NCBI RefSeq assembly: GCF_003285265.1 | Contig: NZ_CP030239.1 | Span: 3,008,131 to 3,072,130, forward strand | Reading direction: 5' to 3' | DNA: 64,000 bases | From: Paracoccus mutanolyticus | Lineage (GTDB): Bacteria > Pseudomonadota > Alphaproteobacteria > Rhodobacterales > Rhodobacteraceae | Shown here: positions 1 through 9,669 of the stretch, in pieces | How positions within the stretch are numbered: position 1 is the stretch's first letter | Layout: each line of letters begins with the position of its first letter | Position numbers and translations under genes: made by a program | The notes under the pieces: generated by a model | Databases searched by the model: none | The model's input: only the letters and a program-made list of their open reading frames with translations | What the model was told of the DNA's origin: nothing

Positions 1-199
1 CGTGAGCGACTTGCACAACGCACGCTCATGACAAGGACCGCCCGTTCTACCATGAGGCCGGCTGTGAACCAAGCCGCATGTCCAGTTCCAGGCGCAGACC
101 AATACTTCAGTCCTGATGGCGAAGTGCTTGCGCAGCCGGCATCCTCGACCGTCCATGGGAAAGGCTAATTCAGCTCCTCCAGGCAGCCCAATTGGGAAC

Positions 200-310
200 C
201 CAGATAACGACACGGAGGAGGCGGTGCCGCCGACATCGATCCTTGCCTTGCTCGCCAGGCATCGCGTGTTCTATCGCCTGCCGGTTGTTACGATCAGTGG
301 CGTGCTTTGA
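200..310 (+). pseudogene. possible C-terminal end of a phage head-tail connector
   Basis: A short frame ends with a TGA two bases before the head-tail adaptor start. Its last residues (AVPPTSILALLARHR, then a stop after about 12 more) resemble the C-terminal helix of gp6-type connector proteins, which normally sit directly before the adaptor. Upstream of base 200 I see nothing that continues it cleanly. The call rests mainly on position. Confidence 0.25.
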
Positions 311-311
311 G

Positions 312-638
312 ATGGATGCGGCAAAGCTCAGCAAGCGCGTCACTCTGCTCGAGCCGATCGAGGCGTTGGATCGGGATCGCCAGGTGGTGCACTCGTGGGC
401 GGACCGTGGCACGGTCTGGTGCCATGTCCGCTGGCTCCGGGGCGGCGAGAGCGTGATGCAGGCCCGACTGGCGTCGAAAAGCCCGGCCATCGTCACGGTG
501 CGGGCATCGACTCTGACCCGGCGCATCACGTCGGACTGGCGCGTCCGGATCGACGGCCGCGAGTTCGAGGCCAAAGAGGATCCCCGGGAAAGCGACGACC
601 GCGCCTTCCTGGAGATGCTGGTGGAGCGGATAGGATGA
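312..638 (+). CDS. phage head-tail adaptor (head closure) protein
   Basis: A 108-residue protein of the phage head-tail joining family, which closes the portal and docks the tail in long-tailed phages. The length fits the family (about 110 aa). The body contains the typical beta pattern WADRGTVWCHVRWLRGGES, then RITSDWRVRIDGREFE near residue 75. I chose the ATG at 312 because translation further upstream is Arg-rich and lies in another gene's space. The stop overlaps the next start as ATGA, so the two are translationally coupled. Frame intact. Confidence 0.75.
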   Translation: MDAAKLSKRVTLLEPIEALDRDRQVVHSWADRGTVWCHVRWLRGGESVMQARLASKSPAIVTVRASTLTRRITSDWRVRIDGREFEAKEDPRESDDRAFLEMLVERIG

Positions 639-1021
639 AAGCGGGCCGGACCCTGCGCCAGATCGTCAGCGACCGCATCATCGATCAGGTCCCCGATCTC
701 GGGGGCCGGCTCTATGATCGGGCGACGAAGACGGCGGTTCATCCCTATGCCACGCTCGGCCCATCGTACTGGTCCGACACGTCGGTGCAGTGCATCGAGG
801 CGCGCGAGATCACCTTGCAGATCGACATCTGGCACAACCAGTCGAACAAGGGCGTGCTGGAGGATTTGACCGACGATGTTGCCGCCGCGCTGAGCGGCTG
901 GGCCGACACGTCGGTGCTGACCATGCACCCGATCAGTGTGTCCCTGGTCAGGATCATGGATGATCCGGACGGCGTGTCGGTGCATGGCGTGGTGCAGGTC
1001 GAGGCGATGGTGGAGGGCTAG
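635..1021 (+). CDS. DUF3168 tail completion protein
   Basis: A 128-residue protein that matches the DUF3168 (gp17-like tail terminator/completion) family. The start MKAGRTLRQIVSDRII leads to a central PYATLGPSYW segment, IDIWHNQSNKG and LEDLTDDVAAAL, which are hallmarks of the fold. It starts inside the adaptor stop codon (ATGA). Neighbours are other head-tail interface genes, so a role at the neck or tail terminus is likely. Intact, with codon use like the host. Confidence 0.72.
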   Translation: MKAGRTLRQIVSDRIIDQVPDLGGRLYDRATKTAVHPYATLGPSYWSDTSVQCIEAREITLQIDIWHNQSNKGVLEDLTDDVAAALSGWADTSVLTMHPISVSLVRIMDDPDGVSVHGVVQVEAMVEG

Positions 1022-1105
1022 GCCCCGCCGCAGGAATTTCCGCGAGTTGGTCAAAGCGTTACGCCGACCGCTGTCTTTGTTGATCTCGAGGTAGAACCGC
1101 CCGGA

Positions 1106-1369
1106 TCATGCCAGCTGGGTCTTCCAGAAGTCCTCATTCCGGGTTAGCATCGCCCAGATTTGTCGACCCTTCTTGTTGAGCCAGATCTTGTTGGCCAGTG
1201 CAATCGCTACCAGCCCATCGGCGTATCCCCCCTGCGCCCAGATCCGCAGGATCGAGCGCCAGATGCGCTCGGTCGTGCAGGTTGGTTGATATTCGTGCCC
1301 TTCGCTAGAAATGTAAGCGATGGCGGGCTGGCCGAACGCCAAAAGCGAGATGAACGAAAACCTGATCAT
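1106..1369 (-). pseudogene. small ORF with an IS110-type transposase C-terminus
   Basis: An 87-codon frame on the opposite strand to the tail genes, splitting DUF3168 from the gp10 gene. The second half, GYADGLVAIALANK followed by RQIWAMLTRNEDF, resembles the C-terminus of IS110/IS116/IS902 transposases, where VALANKxAR..WAxLxxGE is typical. The first half (MIRFSFISLLAFGQPAIA) looks like a signal peptide and does not fit that family. I read it as two joined scraps. A real small secreted protein is the alternative. Confidence 0.4.
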
Positions 1370-1390
1370 GTAGTCCTCGTGCAGGTGGCA

Positions 1391-1825
1391 ATGGCCCAGA
1401 TTAACCCTCGGATCGTCGCCAAGCTCAAGCGTATTCCAGAGGTGGCAGTCGATGCTGCGCGCCAGGCGATGGAGGAGGGGGCCCAAGAGATCGTGGAGGC
1501 GATGCGGGCCGCGGCGCCGAAGGGAGTGACAGGCAACCTGCGCGACAGCATTGGCTGGACTTGGGGCGATCTTCCGCCGGGCACGTTCATGATCGACGAG
1601 ATCCGCTCGGGCAGGAACAAGGGCAATCAGTACGCCACGCTCCGGCTCAAGTTCTATGCGGGCAGCAAGGACGCGTTCTATGCCCGCTTTCACGAATTCG
1701 GGACCAAGGACATGGCGGCGCGCCCGTTCTTCTTCCCGGTCTGGAAATCCAGAAAAGCCGAGTTTCGGAAGCTGATCCGGGACCGGGTGAAAGCCGCGAT
1801 CAGGGAGGCATTGCGCAATGGCTAA
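1391..1825 (+). CDS. HK97 gp10-like tail protein
   Basis: A 144-residue protein of the HK97 gp10 family, a neck/tail-completion component. Family features are visible: the amphipathic N-terminus VAVDAARQAMEEGAQEIVEA, APKGVTGNLRDSIGW, and the C-terminal FHEFGTKDMAARPFFFPVW, the HEFGT...ARPF signature. The ATG at 1391 (MAQINPRIV) fits family length; the upstream in-frame extension is rich in Arg and Pro and has no homology. The next small gene starts inside its stop region. Confidence 0.78.
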   Translation: MAQINPRIVAKLKRIPEVAVDAARQAMEEGAQEIVEAMRAAAPKGVTGNLRDSIGWTWGDLPPGTFMIDEIRSGRNKGNQYATLRLKFYAGSKDAFYARFHEFGTKDMAARPFFFPVWKSRKAEFRKLIRDRVKAAIREALRNG

Positions 1826-2080
1826 GGCCGTTTTCCATCGGCGCTTCGATGCGACCGATACCAAGAAGGGTGTGTCCATCCGCGTGGAGCCGTTGGACAC
1901 GCCGCAAACCTTCCCCGAGTGGGTAATTGCCAAGGCCGAGGCGGCCGGGGCAGCCACGCGGATGCCAAGGGCGAGTTGCAGCCTGAAGGCTGGGGTGGCG
2001 CCCGCAAAGAGGTAGCTGCTACCGCAAAGAAAATCAGCCGCCTGTACGGGCGAGCGTATTCTTGTGCCCGGAGAGACTCA
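1818..2080 (+). pseudogene. small phage tail gene, frameshifted
   Basis: It starts at an ATG overlapping the end of the gp10 gene and reads MAKAVFHRRFDATDTKKGVS to ETPQTFPE-like sequence, the usual start of a small protein found between gp10 and the tail genes in alphaproteobacterial phages. After EAAGAATR near base 1965 the sense continues only in the next frame (DAKGELQPEGWGGARKEVAA), so one indel is present. The true 3' end is unclear because a partial duplication follows. Function unknown. Confidence 0.5.
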
Positions 2081-2268
2081 GAGAGACTCATGCGCGATCA
2101 GACATGCTGCGTCAAAGTGCCCGCGATCAGCGAGGACGGGTTCGCTCTGGCGATCTGCGGCCGTCGGCCTGACCATCGCCCGTTGACGCAGTCCGACAGC
2201 AGCGAGGTTCCGCCGCGCGGGCGATCCGACGCAGAACGGCTCGAGCGCGGACGGTGGAAGTTCAGCGT

Positions 2269-2350
2269 CTACTACGGCCTCGGGGCCGTGATGGGCATGG
2301 CGCCTGATGCGGTAGGACTGGCAGTTCAGCATGGCAGTTCATGTCGTGCG
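2269..2350 (+). repeat. diverged duplicate, copy 1
   Basis: Encodes YYGLGAVMGMAPDAVG and then loses frame. It matches bases 2851-2930 along its whole length with scattered substitutions and small indels. The duplicates lie 500 bp apart on the same strand, directly before the tape-measure gene. Confidence 0.65.
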
Positions 2351-2850
2351 GTGGTGCATGTCCAGCGCGCTTGGCGCGGCGCAGTATCGTGCAGGAACCG
2401 CACGCCGCCCCCTTCGAAATAACACCGGTATCTGATTTGGTGTCATAAGGAGGCTGGATTCCGCTCATACGCAAACTTCCTGGGTGCAGCTTGAAATGCA
2501 GCCATGCTGGAAACATACGACTGGAGCTGGTGCATCCGTTCTTCCTGAGGAAGTCCCTGATTGGGATGTTCCCGAAGATCGGCCCGGCAATCCTTTATCA
2601 CCGGATCAGCGCCGGTCCCCGGCCCGTGGCCGACCTCTGCGCAGGTCCAGCCCATGTCTGTCGCGCGGATGGACGAGGCGGCTGCCTGGAAGGTCGTGAT
2701 GGCAAGCGCCGTCCTGCACTCCTGACAGCAAAAGTTGCCGGAGCAGACGATGATTTTGGCATGCCCGTTGGACGCCGGATGACCCGCTGGGCGAGGACAC
2801 GCAATAGGTCACGACCCCGGCGGATCTGAAAAAACGGGCGATGGAAAGCC

Positions 2851-2930
2851 CTACTACGGGCTTGGCGCCGTGATGGGATTTGCGCCTGATGCGGTAGGAC
2901 GCATGACCCCATGGCAGTTCATGTCGTGCG
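2851..2930 (+). repeat. diverged duplicate, copy 2
   Basis: Encodes YYGLGAVMGFAPDAVGR and runs on into an intact short frame (MTPWQFMSCVDGYGRANG). Copy 1 is at 2269-2350. The intact reading in copy 2 suggests this is the functional original, or the surviving one after recombination between two related tail modules. Confidence 0.65.
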
Positions 2931-3019
2931 TGGATGGCTACGGTCGGGCGAATGGATGGAAGCAAACTGGCGGCCGGGCCATGAGCCTGGACCGACTGCG
3001 AGAGCTTGGGATTGAGTAA
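2903..3019 (+). CDS. putative tail assembly chaperone, C-terminal part
   Basis: A 38-residue frame beginning MTPWQFMSCVDGYGRANG and ending RLRELGIE. It occupies the place of the lambda gpG/GT-type tail chaperone, immediately before the tape measure, and its stop overlaps the tape-measure start (TAATG). The frame is open upstream through GKPYYGLGAVMGFAPDAVGR, so the real start is probably further 5' and the gene may be truncated at about 2840. In other phages MTPxQF-type short proteins hold this slot. The function is inferred from position. Confidence 0.45.
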   Translation: MTPWQFMSCVDGYGRANGWKQTGGRAMSLDRLRELGIE

Positions 3020-5771
3020 TGGCTGAAGAACCCGATCTTGTCGTTTCCGCCGGATTTTCCGACGCCCAGCTGGTCAGAGAGGCCGACAAGGTTGTCGCCT
3101 TCTACAAGAGGAAGGGCGAGGAGGCGCAGAAAGCCTTTGTCGACGCACAGGGCAGGGTGACGAACACCCAAGCCGCAAGAGCTCATATGCGAGAGCTGGA
3201 CAACCTGTCCAAGGCCTATGATCCGGCTTACCGCGCGGCCAAGAAGTATGAGGCCGAAGTCAAGCGCCTGGACAGGGCGTTGGACTTGGGCGCTATCAAC
3301 CAAAAGCAGTACACTGCAGAGGTTGAGCGTGCGGCGCGCCAGATGCGCGATGCCGGGAACGCGGCGGAGGAGTTGAGGCGAAAAGGGGTCCAAGGCGGGA
3401 CCGGATGGAACAACGTGGGCCTGCAGATCGGCGACGTCGCCGTTCAGATGGGTGCTGGGACCAGCGCGGCTCAGGCCTTGGGTCAGCAGTTGCCGCAGTT
3501 GCTGAGCGGCTTCGGAACCCTCGGGATCATGATGGGCACAGCATCTGCCATCGCCATCCCGCTGGGCTCTGCCCTGCTCAAGGTGGCGATGGATACCGAG
3601 ACGCTGGACGACAAGCTGGAAAGCCTCGAGAAAACCACCGGCGCTTATGTCGACGCCGTGGAGGCCGCCAGCACGCCGTTGGACGAACTGCGCAAGAAAT
3701 ACGGCGATCTGGCCGACGAAATCCAGCGCGTCAACGATGTGACCGCCCTGGTTTCTGGCGCGCAAGCAAAAATCGATCTGCTGGGGACGGCGAACAAGCT
3801 GGGCCAGATCCTGATCCCGAAGACCTCGGGTGATGCGTCAATTGCCGGCTTCGGGGCCGCTGCGGGGGTCGAGGTGAACCCGGCGCAGAGCGGGTTTGAC
3901 CGGCTCACTGACATCATGCAGGCCTACAGGGTCACGCGTGAGGAGGCCGAGCGCTTGCAGATGGCGTTCAATCGGCTCGCATCCAGCAACAGCCAGGATG
4001 CCGTGATCAAGGACGCGCAGAACCTGCAGGCAATCCTGATCGAGGTGGCGGGCAGCGCGGAAGAAGCTGGGCAGCGTTTTCCGGTCGCGATGAACGCCGC
4101 GCGCGACTTGATCCAGTCGGCCGCCGACCAGATCGCTGCGGCGGATCGGGCGCATCGCGAGGCGCAGCAGGACCTGCTGGATACCTATGATGCCAATACC
4201 CAGAAGCTGAAGAAGCTGGCGGAGGAGCGGCGCCTTGCCGAAGAAAGCCAGACCGAGGCCGTAAACCAGGGCAAGACCGATCAGGCCGAGGCTTATGGCC
4301 GAGTTATCCGGGCCATCGACACTGAACTTGCAGGTTGCGGCGGTCAAACGGTCTATCGCTGCTTTCTGGCGGACAGTCGTCTGGTGCAGATCGACGAGGC
4401 GACGGGCAGGCAACCGGACGCAACGCATCGGGGTCGAGGCCGAATACGTCGCCAGTCTGCCGAGGGGTTCTGGCAGCGAGCATGAAGAACTCGTTCGCGC
4501 CGTCACTGCTCTGTCCGACCAGATGGGGATCGCCGCAAAGCCGATTGATCGCGGTCATGTCGTTCGAGTCCGGCCAGGCGGCGTCCGATGCCACGGGCGG
4601 GATCACGCTCCACAGCCTTGAAGCTGTAGAACGTCGATGGTGCGATCCCCAGAACCCGGCAGATCGGCCCGACACCAAAGACGCCACGGTGTCGCAGCGA
4701 GAGGGATCTGCAGGACGCAGAGATAAAAGCTGTCAGGCCGGCATTGTTATGCAGCAAATTGGTCCAGAACGAAAATTTTGCTCCCATCTCGGCCATTTCG
4801 GCGTCCACAAACTCCCTGTCTTTCCTGGCTGCAGAGAGAAAGGATTGCTTGCCGTGCAGCTTTCTTGAGAACGCGGCACCAAAGCTTAGGCCATGGCCGC
4901 GCGGCCGATAGAATGTTGTAAGACGAGATGGCGAGCGCAGAGACTGGCCAAGCGGGCGAGGGAATACGGACAGCAGCTATCGAGGAACCTGCTGTCAGAA
5001 CAGAAGCAGGCGGAACTGGCCAAGCAGCAGGCCGATCAGATCGCGGCCATCAAGGCGTCCGATTTGGGTGCGAAGGAGCAGGCGACGGCCATTGCGGCGG
5101 TCAATGCCGAGATCGAGAAGCAGCGCCTGGTCTACACGCTCCTGGAGGAGGCGAAGCGCCGCCAAGTCGATCTCGACGCCATGTTGACCGATGGAACGAT
5201 GACCTATCGGCAGGCCATCGAAGCCTTGGGTGAGCAGAAGCGCCAGCAGATCATCGTGGATGAGCAGCGGGCGCAGGCGGAGCAAAAGGCCGCAGAACGG
5301 GCGGAGTTCGCGGCGCAGACCCAGGAAACGCTCAAAGACGGTCTGCTGGATGCCATCGTGGCAGGCGAGAGCTTTGCGGATGTACTGGCGAACGTGTCTC
5401 AAATGCTGGCCCGCGCCGCCTTTCAGGCAGCGTTGTTCAACGAAGGGCCGTTCGCGGCTGGCGGCTCGGGCGGCGGTGTGCTGGGCGGGATCTTTGCGGC
5501 CTCGGATTCGGCGGACTGGATGTCGGGCGGCGACGCGCTGTCAGGCCCTGCGACTGGCATTACAGGGCGCCGCGCTTCGGGCGGAGGGGTTCAAGCTGGA
5601 TCGGCCTATCTGGTCAATGAGAACACGCCCAACAGCGAGATCTTCGTGCCTTCGGTCAGTGGGGCAATCCTGAACGTGGCTCAGGCCCAGGCGGCGCTGC
5701 GCGGCGGGCAGGGGGATGGCCGCAGCGTGACCTTCGCGCCGCAGATCACCATCGGCGGCAGCGTGAGATGA
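3019..5771 (+). pseudogene. phage tape-measure protein, interrupted
   Basis: The N-terminal part (3019 to about 4325) begins MAEEPDLVVSAGFSDAQLVR and contains the hydrophobic stretch ALGQQLPQLLSGFGTLGIMM near residue 165, then long coiled coil. The C-terminal part resumes about 4926 with a Gln/Ala-rich coiled coil (LSEQKQAELAKQQADQIAAI) and ends in a Gly-rich tail with AYLVNENTPNSEIFVPSVSG, the usual end of lambdoid tape-measure proteins. About 600 bp of foreign sequence, including an IS3 scrap on the other strand, breaks the gene at 4326-4925. Tape measure sets tail length, so the tail module is non-functional as written. Confidence 0.75.
4536..4694 (-). mobile_element. IS3-family orfB remnant inside tape measure
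   Basis: The minus strand encodes GVGPICRVLGIAPSTFYSFK followed by AVERDPA, the N-terminal helix-turn-helix of IS3-family OrfB (IS407-like), then drifts out of frame. The same element type appears at 14.2 kb, 16.85 kb and 32.3 kb in this window. Neither element end nor a target duplication could be seen. Confidence 0.7.
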
Positions 5772-5854
5772 GCGCATGATCGACCGCGTGATGAGCGGCT
5801 GCGCCGTGAATTGCCGTCGATCATGAAGCGCACAACTTGACGGACGGCTGATGC

Positions 5855-6512
5855 AAGCGACATTCACCTTCCTCGCGCGTCGCAGACCGCGCAGTTCTAC
5901 CTGACCGGCCAATCCATGGAGCCGCAGGAAAGCATCAGCGGCGTGGACACGGTGGTTCCGACCATGCGCGGGCGCTGGACCGCGACGGCGACCTTTGCCC
6001 TCAAGGACGAGGCGGCGACGCTGCAATGGCAGGCTTTCCTGGCGCAAATGCAGGGCCGGATCGGGACGACGCTGGTGCCGTGCCGCTCGCGTTGGCGCCC
6101 GCGTGACCGCGATGGGCAAGGCATGACGTTCTGCAGGGGCGGGCTGGCGGGTGCCCAGACGTGGGATACAGTTTGGTTTCCCCAACACTGATGACGAGGA
6201 TTTCCGTTGCTGCCGCCGCGCCGCTGCGGGCCACGCAGATCGACCTGACGCTGGTGGATTCGACCGGCCTGCGACCGGGCCAGTATTTCAGCGTCGGCGA
6301 GCGCCTGCATCGCGTTCAGCAAGCGTGGCGCGTCGGCGCGGTCAACCGGATCATGTTCGAGCCGCCTCTGCGCGCTGCTGTTTCCGCTGGCGCCCGGATC
6401 GAGATCGAGCGGCCCGTCTGCAAGATGCGAATGGTCACCGAGACCGAGGGGATCTTCGATCATTCGCTGGATGTGTTCCGCCGTGCCGTCCAATTTGGAT
6501 GGAGAGCGCTGA
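5855..6512 (+). pseudogene. minor tail protein, frameshifted
   Basis: Sense can be followed through at least two frame changes: AQFYLTGQSMEPQESISGVD at about 5890, WQAFLAQMQGRIGTTLVPCR at about 6030-6085, then IDLTLVDSTGLRPGQYFSVG from 6239 and LHRVQQAWRVG, a beta-rich pattern typical of the first baseplate/minor tail gene after the tape measure in siphophages. It ends at the start of the next tail gene (6511). Two or more indels are present. Confidence 0.55.
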
Positions 6513-7075
6513 TGGGCGCCCGCGAGGACCTGCTGGCGATCCCGGACGAGGTGCTGCGGTCGGGGCAGATCGCCCAGGCGGTGCTGGTGCACATGGATTT
6601 TCAGGGCGCGCCGAAACGCTGGTGGACGGGGTTCGGCGATCTGGAGGTTGCCGGGCAGACCTGGCAGGGCCTGGGCGATCTGATCAGCATCAGCCCGATC
6701 AGCAGCACCTATCAGGTCTCGGCCGAGCAGGTGACGTTCGACCATTCCGCGGCTCCGGGTCATAAAGCGTGCCTGCAAAGCGGCCTTCTGGGCATCGGCC
6801 TCCTCACCCTCGGGCCATTGCCGGTCGCGCGTCCTCTGTGGTTGGGGCACACCCTGAACGCTATCTGTAAGCTTTTTATTCCTTCGCCCCCAATTACGCC
6901 CATGGCGGACTCTATAAAACCCCCACGACCGAGCGCCGGATTGCCATTGAGGCGTGGGGCATCTGGATGAAGCGTAACGCTGCGCCCCGTGGCCGCTGGA
7001 CGCACTCAGATCAGCAGGCACGTTATCCCGGTGACCGAGGATTTGAGCGCCTGCAGCATCGTACGTAAACCGTAT
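6511..7075 (+). pseudogene. second minor tail protein, broken
   Basis: Begins MGAREDLLAIPDEVLRSGQI, then WWTGFGDLEVAGQTWQGLGD and ISPISSTYQVSAEQVTF, a recognisable minor tail (baseplate hub-type) start. About 120 bp from 6770 lacks sense on this strand. Tail sequence seems to resume at about 6893 (NYAHGGLYKTPTTERRIAIE) and ends THSDQQARYPGDRGFERLQ, a usual C-terminus of this protein class. So the middle has been replaced or scrambled. Confidence 0.55.
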
Positions 7076-7131
7076 GAAGCAGGTGGCGAAAATGATCGGC
7101 CCGCCGTTCTGGCCGACATTACTGGCGAGTC

Positions 7132-7474
7132 GTGGACTGGGTCGAGGATCTGCGGGTCGCGGTGGCCGGTCCTGTCCCCGTGGATCGGTCGTGGACCGCC
7201 CGAACGGTCGCCGGTCTGATCGCCGACGATGCTGGTATCGTGCTGGTGAGCGACGGCGGCTTTATCGCTGGCGCGTTGCGCCCCACCATCATCAGCCCGC
7301 AGCTGATCGCCCAGGAAATGGGCTGGTATGCGCGCGATGGCTCGGGTTTGCGCCTGCTGCGCGCGTTCGAGGCCTGGGCGCGACAGCGTGGGGCTGATCG
7401 CTGACCCCGGGCCCGAGGGATTGGACCTGACGCGGCTGGGCTACCGGCGCGCTGAACTGGCATGGGTGAAGTGA
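7132..7474 (+). pseudogene. phage-encoded GNAT-type acetyltransferase
   Basis: Reads from a GTG as MDWVEDLRVAVAGPVPVDRS, then AGIVLVSDGGFIAGALRPTI and RLLRAFEAWARQRGADR. It continues after a one-base shift near 7400 as PGPEGLDLTRLGYRRAELAW to a stop at 7474. Small GNAT-fold proteins of this kind lie between minor tail genes in several alphaproteobacterial phages; the LGYRRAELAW ending is the GNAT beta-bulge/C-terminal strand. Substrate unknown. Confidence 0.5.
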
Positions 7475-7517
7475 ATGGCGATATTCTCGGCAATCGTGCT
7501 CCGCGTGGTGGGGCGGG

Positions 7518-7661
7518 GTGGTGATCGTCAGCACGCTGCGGCTGGCGCAGATCCACCTGATCCTGGACGGCACCCAGGTCGTCTGCCACGCCGGCGCGAC
7601 GCTTTACGGGCTGGAGCAGGCGCTTGCACCCCTGGGGCGCGATCCGCATTCGGTGATCGGG
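7518..7661 (+). pseudogene. dld: fragment of quinone-dependent D-lactate dehydrogenase
   Basis: Encodes VVIVSTLRLAQIHLILDG, VVCHAGATLYGLEQALAPLG and RDPHSVIG, which closely follow the FAD-binding segment of Dld (VVIISTLR...GATLYQLE.ALKPLGREPHSVIGSSC). Only about 48 codons remain; on both sides the sequence is unrelated. It is a metabolic gene scrap in the middle of a tail module. Confidence 0.6.
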
Positions 7662-8089
7662 CCTCAAGCTGCTGGGTGGCGTGCGGGCGTTGTACGCGGC
7701 CAAGGACTGGCGAACTTTAGCGGATCTGTCGAGTCAGAGAAGTTCGTCGGTCGCCTCGACCAGTTCTGGCGCGACGGCGATCTGGTTACGCTTGACGCGA
7801 ACGACAGCCCGCCGCTACAATACTCTGCAATTTCGCGATGCAGCCGTGGGCGGTGATTATGCCGATGTCCTATCGGTGATCCCCGCGGCTTTGGGCATCG
7901 GCAGCACCGGCTAAGTATCAGGCAGAAGATTACAGCACGTTCGGCGAGCACTTCGGAAGAAGGAGTTTCAGAACCTCCACGCCAACGCGGCGGAAACAAG
8001 ATCCCATTGAAGTGCAGGATGCATCAGCAACCTGATTGGCAACTCTGGGGAGCCACACCGCGGCACTGTCGCTGTCCGACCAGCGGGAT
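7662..8089 (+). other. no assignable gene
   Basis: An open stretch encodes GVRALYAAKDWRTLADLSSQ and ends in a stop at 7912-7914 after SVIPAALGIGSTG. I recognise no family. It could be another phage structural scrap. The rest up to the tag fragment shows no coding sense. Confidence 0.3.
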
Positions 8090-8222
8090 GGGGCTTTCCG
8101 CTGGTCGACGACATCGGGCTGTTCGAGAAGCTCTGCCCCGAGAGCTTCCAGTCGGGCCTGAACTGGCGGACCATCCTTGCCAAGCGCGAAAACTTCCGGG
8201 CGGCCTTCGCAGGTTTCGAGCA
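8090..8222 (+). pseudogene. tag: fragment of DNA-3-methyladenine glycosylase I
   Basis: Encodes WGFPLVDDIGLFEKLCPESF and then QSGLNWRTILAKRENFRAAF, which corresponds to the conserved WG.P..DD..LFE.L.LE.FQAGLSW.TIL.KRE.FR.AF segment of Tag. About 43 codons only. The catalytic core and zinc-binding ends are absent, so it cannot be functional. Confidence 0.65.
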
Positions 8223-8960
8223 CCTCAAGGAAACGATCGCCATCTGCAATAGTCACTGCCGCGCATGCCAGACCATTTGAAAGCGCCACCGATGGGTTTT
8301 GCATTACCGGCGGCGCATGGTCGCGAACGGCGCGCTTTGCTTCAGAGCAGAGGGGGGAACGGGTGTCCGCTGGCGAATGGGGTGGCCATCCGTGGGCGTT
8401 GTCGGCCTGCGCATGCTTAAGCAAATCGAGTCTAAGAGATAGAAAATACCGCCGCGCTGGCAATCGCGGAAGCGCGCACGGAGCAACTTGATCCGGACAT
8501 GTGCCCCAGCGGGACGCAGCTGGAGGCATGATGAAGATCAAGATGGTTGGGGAGGTGTTCGAAGCAATTCCTGAAACCGCCGCTGAGCTAGAGTATCTCC
8601 TGACCTCGGCCCGACGTGACAGGCACTGCTTCGGTCAAGGTGACATGCCTTCGGTCAAGTCCTACTTCGGCTCACGCCTGCGTTCGACGTGCCTTCTGGT
8701 TTCTGCGATATCGGCATTGCCAGTATCGACAACGGCACGAGTGGAACGCTGACGACCGAGGAAACCGACATCCACTGACCTATTCCAGCATCCCGACGTC
8801 GATCAACCCGACCGGAAACCCATCAGCGCGGTGCTTTGCCAACAGCATGTCCGGTTAGCAGCCGCGTCATGGGGCCCGATCGCCTGTGTGGCCGATCCTG
8901 GGCGGCAGGATGTGCGCCTGAGCGCACAGGTTGACAAGGCAGTATCGCCGACGTGAGCGA
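8223..8960. other. no recognisable gene
   Basis: A short frame at 8501-8752 contains MMKIKMVGEVFEAIPETAAE but has no family I know and loses sense quickly. Tail-like words (SIPTSINPTGNP at about 8790) suggest tail-fibre debris. No promoter or RNA structure stands out. Confidence 0.3.
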
Positions 8961-8989
8961 TGACGGTCCGGGTGAGTGGGTGATATGCC

Positions 8990-9399
8990 GGCAACTATCG
9001 CGCCGAGACAGGCGTGTTGGACGATGGCCAGCAGTATACGGTCCGGGTCAAATGGAAAAACAGGCGCGACTGGATGGATAAGGCGGGGACGATCACCGCC
9101 ATCGCGAATCCTGACCCGCCCGACCCGCCGACCGGCCTGACCGCAACCGCCACGGGTGGCACAGTGGCGCTGGACTGGATCAATGCGCCCGCGCGGTTCT
9201 ACCGCACGCAGCTTTATCGCGGCACGACAACGACTTTGCGGCGGCGACGCTGATCGCGACTGTCGCAGGAGTCGCGGGCAAGGCGTCCGATTACGTCGAC
9301 ACTCCCGGCGGCACCGGGGTGCGGCGCTACTGGGCCGTCACAATCAACGGCAGCGGCGTCCCGTCCACCCCGATGGGGCCTGTCGGCGTCACGCTCTGA
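8990..9399 (+). pseudogene. tail tip/fibre protein fragment with fibronectin-like domain
   Basis: Encodes ETGVLDDGQQYTVRVKWKNR, PDPPDPPTGLTATATGG and LDWINAPARFYRTQLYRGTT. After a frame change near 9234 it continues as VAGVAGKASDYVDTPGG and RYWAVTINGSGVPS to a stop at 9397-9399. Pro-rich linker plus W/Y-spaced beta strands are typical of fibronectin type III repeats at the end of host-specificity proteins. Only the C-terminal domain is present. A terminator follows. Confidence 0.55.
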
Positions 9400-9419
9400 T
9401 CCAACGACACCCTGAAAGA

Positions 9420-9444
9420 CAGCCCGCCTCGCGCGGGCTTTTTG
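9420..9444 (+). terminator. rho-independent terminator after tail-fibre gene
   Basis: The stem GCCCGC-ctcgc-GCGGGC is followed by a run of five T. It lies about 20 bp after the stop of the tail-tip fragment. Near-identical hairpins occur at 14885 and 18612. Confidence 0.7.
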
Positions 9445-9459
9445 CATTGCCGAGGTAGT

Positions 9460-9655
9460 CCATGCCCAAATCCGTCAACGGGTTTTGCGCGACTTTGAGC
9501 GGTATACGGGGACGGAAAGCCCAATGCGCCGTCCGGAAAGCCCCTCCCGATTGGCGTGACGGTCTGGCATTTCGGGGATGGCGAGATCCGCAACTGGCTG
9601 CTGCCTTTGATTCTGGATGCGACTGTCCGCAGAAGCTGCAAGTGATGTTCGGCGT
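9460..9655 (+). pseudogene. phage tail-associated fragment
   Basis: Two frames together give VLRDFERYTGDGKPNAPSGK and PLPIGVTVWHFGDGEIRNWL. RDFERYTGDG-type openings begin accessory tail proteins in alphaproteobacterial prophages. A one-base shift near 9512 separates the halves. Function unknown. Confidence 0.35.
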
Positions 9656-9669
9656 TCCTTGATGCGGAA

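Noticed and set aside
1..7474. A gene transfer agent cluster
   Set aside because: The tape measure, the lambda-like minor tail genes and the absence of the DUF2460/DUF2163/peptidase series fit a siphoprophage better than the Rhodobacter-type gene transfer agent.
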